Below are positions 54,701-60,700 of a stretch of DNA of 64,000 bases, piece after piece. The stretch's first letter is position 1, and each line of letters begins with the position of its first letter. The notes under the pieces are model-generated. The model saw only the letters and a list, made by a program, of their open reading frames with translations. It was not told where the DNA came from and did no database searches. The translations under genes and the position numbers were made by a program. This stretch comes from Acanthosoma haemorrhoidale (lineage: Eukaryota > Arthropoda > Insecta > Hemiptera > Acanthosomatidae), in contig OV884009.1 in assembly GCA_930367205.1 (NCBI GenBank), positions 106,847,189-106,911,188 on the forward strand. Reading direction: 5' to 3'.

Positions 54701-57700
54701 TCAGGAAGAACTCTCATCGCTTCAGCCGGCGCCGGTGTGTCTGTTACCCATCTTGCATCTAGCATCGAAGAGCTTAGGTCCAGATGGGAAGCTCTCAATT
54801 CAAAGGTATCGCTTTAATTCCCAACTATTTGCTTTTTCTTATCATCACAAAAATAATTCTACATTTTTGTTATTCTTTCCATTTAGATGGTCGATAGAAC
54901 AAGGAAACTAGACTCAGCCTTGCTGCAATCTGGAAAGTTCCAAGAAGCATTAGAAGGACTGGCGAGGTGGCTGTCGGATACAGAAGAAATGGTCGCGAAC
55001 CAAAGGCCTCCGTCTGCAGATTTCAATGTCGTCAAAGCCCAGTTGCAAGAACAGAAAGTAAGTTAGGTTTTTCTACTTTAACAGCTTCATTTAGGCTATC
55101 TATCACTCATTAAATTAGTATCACTGCTAGTGAGTTCTATTGGCTCATGTATCCTTCAGTCAGGTTATCTGTTGTCAGCTCTGTCTTTTCATTCATCCGT
55201 CAATACACTAGTCATAATATCATGAACGGAATTGTAAGGTGAATTATTTGATGGCTATAGGTCATATCTATTTATAAATTTATGTAAAATATTTGTTATT
55301 TAGAAACAGAATATATTTTGTATGCCTTAAAAATGAAATAAGAAAATATAAAATGCGTATTCATACGGCATAGTGTAATAATTATATATGTTTTGCAAGT
55401 TACATTTTACATATAGCAAATGGTTGGTTACACTGTTAGAGTAAAGTTTAGGGTAAATTTTCAGTGGAAACGTAATTCAAAGAGATTCTTGTATTCAATT
55501 TTTACACATGTTTATTTTATTTGAATATATAATTATCAGTAGTACAAGTTTGGGTACTTTTCTCGCAACCGAAATTGCTGTGATGATTTTTTGTAATAGA
55601 CATTTAGTATTGATCAATTTTTTGATTGCAGTTCCTGATAAAGATGATAAATGACCGGGAAGAATCTTTGGCATCCCTGGCTCGCCTTGGAGATGAGATG
55701 GAAGGGGAAAGGGTCGCGGGAGAGTTGCACAGGTTGAAGGAGAGATTCAATAATCTGTCGACTGGAAGTAGAAGGAGAATGTCAGATCTGGAAGCAGCAT
55801 TAGCTGCAGCTAAACTCATGCAGGTAAACATATATTGTACAGCCATTCTCTCTTACACTTCACCCATCCATACATAACCCAAATTAAGGAAATAAGCTAG
55901 AAAAATAACCTTTTTCAAAAACCAACTCTCCAAGACTTGATTTCTCAAACATTTCAGTTTCTTTATTATTGATCCTAAGCTCATTAGTCCTCCCAACCTC
56001 TGGCAAGTGGCTATTATTTGGTCTTTCAATAGATCAGGCCAAACCTTTTTTAGATGAAATTGGTGATTGATGATGTTAACTGTTGGTTTCACAAAATAAG
56101 TTATTGTTTTTTCCAAGCCCAAAGGGAGAAACTCCAAACATGTTTGTCTGTTCTATGTTGATAGTTGTAAAAAATTATCCTAAAAATAAATTTAAACGGT
56201 ATATTCAGCAATAATCCCCATTTTACTAAAACACATAAATAACCTGGAAACCAACATCATAGACACTTCAACAACTGTACACACTCGTCAACATACATTC
56301 ATCACTATAAAATACTTGTATGATGTTACTTACCAAGATATTCATATGACCGATACTCTCTTACACCTGTCCTGTTCAAGTATGGTACTTGAATAATAAT
56401 TCAATAAATATATTTATTTGGACCAATAAACTAGTATTTTTCACAATTTTTTTACAAAGGATAAACAAAATAATAATGATAATTTAAAGGTCTTGATACA
56501 TCCTTGGTTTGAGTCTGCTGGATAAGGCCTATCCGGGCCGGAAGATAATCGCAAATAGCCAAAATATCTCTTTGTTAAGTTCTATGCGTTCAGATATTGG
56601 GGAAATTCCCAATTCTTAATGAATTTGGGTATTCCCGATGAACCATGGTGCTCCCAGTACTAACCAGAGTATTTTATTTTGTGTTTAAAGCCTTGTTCTG
56701 AGAGACTTGTTAGTGCAGTACCATAGAGGACAGGTGTAAGTGAGTATTGGTAATGGGAATATCTTGTTAAGTAATGTCGTCCAGGTATGTTTTAGTTATT
56801 TGTGTCTGTTGATGAGCAGGTATAGTTGTAACGCATCTGTTAGCTTGCTGCAGTTGCTATCTTGTGTTTTGTTTCCAAGTTAGTCGTGGGTCCAGATACC
56901 TCAAGGTAGTGAACACTCTGATCCATAGCCCAATTGACTGGTTTACTATCAATTTCGGTCCTTCTTAATCTTTCTTTATGATACCTGCACTGTCTGAAAA
57001 GTTTTGTCTCACACTTGAAAGGATTTAGTTGTAATTTCCAATTTTTTAACCAGGAGGATACTTGTTTGACTGACACATGAAGTTCTGTTATGGAATCTTC
57101 AATAGCTGTACTATGGAACAGAATTAGAATGTTATCAGCAAACATTGATAGGGTCAGTGTTGTAGGAACGGAAAGGTCATTACATAATAAATTAAAGAGT
57201 AGAAGACTCAGTATAGACAGCTCCTTGAGGAACACCTGCATTAATTCTTCTTGCTGTGCTAAATATTATATTTATGGGGATGTGCAATCTCTTTAGGACA
57301 AAAATGATTTTATAATAGATTATCTTTACAAATAATTTGGAGGTTTGGTGTTAAACAACTTATATAACAGGCCATCATGCCGGACTCTCAGAGGCTCCAG
57401 TAATATTCCTCATATTTTCAAATCCTTTGCAAATTGATTCAGCCACTTGACTTGGTGTATCGATTTGGGTGTCGACTGGTGCGTTGGAATAATATTATTG
57501 TAATTAAGGTGTCCCTCCAAGCGAGTTTTGATTGATTTTTCTGGTAATTTTGAGGTTGTGTTGAGCTAGCTAATCTGTTAATAGCCTGAAATTGGTTGAT
57601 AGTTTTCCATTTGCTTGGAAACTATCCCAGCCTTAAGGCATGCATTAAACACACTGACATGATGGGTGATACTTTTCCTTGGTATTTTTTTCAATACTAC

Positions 57701-60700
57701 ATTGGGTTTGTTGAGGTCTTCTGCTGGAGCTTTTTCGTTTGCCAACAATTTAATGTTCTTGGCTATTCCCTGAAGAGTAATGGGTTTAAATGTAGTGTTG
57801 GTTGTGAAGTGGTCCGGTGTGTTTGAACCAGTAGGTCAGTGTCCGGTCGTCACTAGGGGGTGCCTGATCACCCTAGCCCTGGTGACAAGTGCGGATTGTT
57901 CGAGTTAATAACCTTGACAATCGTTCCATGACGGCGTTACTATCTGACTCCATTTATGATAGGTATGTGCCCCGACAATGCACTATGTTCAAGAGAAGAG
58001 GTACAGAGGTTTCATAAAGAATTAGTCAAGTTTTCAGAGTTCGAGCAGAAACCAAGCAAACGTCACCGAGTAAAGGTCGCGAGAGAGACTAACTTTCAGG
58101 GCCAGGTGCCCTGCCTTAAGTACCCTCTCTACTTCCTGCTGGGAGGCTGCCAGGGTCTAATCCGGTGGTTAGGGGCTGTGGACACCTGTGTAGCTGTACC
58201 CACGCTTAATTACCCGATCCCTCGCCCCCTGGAGGTAGAGAGGCCCCCTAAAGGGTTGTTAAGTTTATGACTGCCAGCTGGTGACCCTTTCATGTTTATG
58301 ATTGCCAGCTGGTGACCCTTTCTCGTTTATGACTGCCAGCTGGTGACCCTTCCTCGTGGGACTTAGTTGGCTTCTGCCTTTTATTGCTTAACACTTTTAC
58401 AATGATTTACATTTGTTTATAATACATTTAGTTCATGTTATTTTACTTTTGCTTACAATATATATGCAATAGCGTATAGGGTGATTTAACTTATGTAGTT
58501 AGCCGTCGCTACAGTCAGCATTTTCATCATTGGTACTTATCATATAAATAGTTAGCTAAAAGTTCACATTTATCTTTGTCTTGAATCACTATCTGTCCAT
58601 AATACCTCAGTGGTGGGTCTGCAGATTTATTTCCTAAAATTTGTTTTGTTTCTCTCCACAGTCTGTTGTCGCCAGGTTTCATAGAGTCCAAGTATTGTCT
58701 GTAATTTTCTATCCTGTTTCTGCCTAATTCCAGTCAAATGAGTCGTGATAGTTGATTGCACATAGTTTTGTCATTCGGGCCTCTCCGTCATTGCCATCTC
58801 TTTCGAATTTGGTGTCATGGGTAATATTTTGTGGCCTGTCCTTACAATTTTTGTATTTTAAGCTCTTGTATAAAAGAATAAACTGTGTTTGTGAATCTTA
58901 GTGTATAAATAAAATAAAGAAATTAGTAAGTGGAACTATTGAAAGATACTTACAGGAATTAATACTTATTTACTCAGTATTTCTGTTTAAAAAAAATCTG
59001 AAATTATTTGTTAACTCAAAATTGCCTTTTCAACTAATACAAAAAATAGTAAACTGCCTAAATATTGAACTAATGAAATCAGTTAGAACAGCATGAAATA
59101 AAATATGCGATTTCCAATGTTGGTTCTCAAAACACTTTCTGGAATATTTTTGTGTTACTGTTTTTAATGTCTCTTTAACTAAATAATCAAAACATTAAAA
59201 AGTAAGTAGATTCTTAGCAGTGACTTGACTTGAGAAACCTTAAAAGTGTGAGAGACGTAGGCGTAATTATTTATCATATACTTCCCCTTATTATTTGGGG
59301 TTTTGTAGAATATTCAGTTCAATTTCAAGTTTCAGATTGATTAGATCATTTTTATGGCTGCTATTGTAGAACACAGAACACAGAGACAGACAAAACTACA
59401 TAGGAAAGTTACTATCCTGTACCTGTTGGAAACTAAGCCTCTCCCTTTGGGCTCAGCGATTATGAGATATATTAAGCTGTTATTGTAATATTTATTGTCT
59501 ACTCAACTCAAAAAAAAATTTATTTCCAGGACAAACTCATTCCAGTAATAGAATGGATGGAAAAAGCTGAAAGGAAAGTTAAAGACATGGAATTAGTTCC
59601 GACAGATGAAGAAAAAATCCAACACAGGATACGTGAACATGATGTAAGTATTTAGAGTAATTAATAGTTCGGTAGAATGGATAACTCTAAAAATTAACAT
59701 GTTTCTGTTCTCTGGTAAGGATCTCTGGTAACAGGCAGAAGATGTTGCTTCACAAAAATTATTTCTAGTCCCAACCTAAAATTTTCTTATCATATAAATG
59801 TGAAAAAGAGGCTGCTAGCACTGTTACTTAACTGATTCATTCAAATTATTCCTCTCGAGTCGTATCTTAATATTTATTTGAATAATCCGCTCTAGGTGAC
59901 ACTTATACATTTCACCTCAGTTTCCCTTTTAGACAAGGTTTGCTGTATTTTATTTATTGTTTTCTTCCCATTCCCACCCTTTTTGTTGTTTTTTCTTAAC
60001 AATATTTATACCCAGCTGGATGTATGTGGTACTACCCTAATGTCTTACTTCCTGTAGGTTGTCTGTGTGGCATTCATCCCTTGAATTTGTTACAATGATA
60101 TAAAACATCACGTTTAAAATGAGTTATAAAAAATTAATTTTTATTTTTGCCTATTTACCCTATCCTTAATCTTAATTAGAATAGTGTAAAATTACGATTG
60201 AATTCCTATTTTTGAGATGAGAAGCTAAGACTACTACTTTTTTAGACAACTGGACCACTTCTTAGAAGAAGAAAAAACTGATTACCAAAACATTTTAGAA
60301 ATGTTATAGAATACATAAATTCTTAAGACATTAATTTCCAATCAGAGGGTAAAACTTTCAACTCGTTGGCAAAAGTGCATTGATTTGTTGTCGAGCTGTC
60401 ATCGAGAGGGCTGCACTGACCTATCCTGATGGCGGACAAAGAGATAGGTTTAGTCTATAACCTTGCCAACTGTTGTGTGCCAGCAAGCTATCCAGACTCA
60501 GTACCTTAAAAGGTGCCCGGACAGTGCACGATGCTCAGGAGAAGAAGTAGAGGTTTAGGTAGAGATGGTTTATGTGGTCTTGGAAAGACCGCGAATTCAC
60601 TCTCTGTATCTAAGAGTAGGTGAAAACTGTCCAGACCCCAAAGGCGAATGTGAACCCGAAAGGGGAAACTGGACTGCGGGGCAGTTCCACTAGGTAAGGT

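Larger units (their letters stand above)
56530..58860 (-). mobile_element. Non-LTR retrotransposon remnant (Jockey-like), split
   Basis: Read on the minus strand. 58560-58800 resembles the linker before the reverse transcriptase (W-x-x-x-x-x-x-L-G-x-x-x-x-x-P-x-x-x-Y-Y-G). About 57540-57780 gives [20 protein letters not shown] and [10 protein letters not shown], the start of the polymerase. 56840-57241 gives [20 protein letters not shown], where FADN stands in place of the catalytic Y/F-A-D-D, then [15 protein letters not shown], the thumb. Last catalytic Asp replaced, frames broken; inactive. Ends approximate. Confidence 0.8.
55824..59529. other. 3.7-kb intron with a LINE split by an R1 copy
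   Basis: A minus-strand non-LTR retrotransposon remnant spans about 56530-58860 and is interrupted at about 57840-58480 by R1 copy 3. 55824-56500 and 58870-59529 are AT-rich with nothing recognised. Confidence 0.75.
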
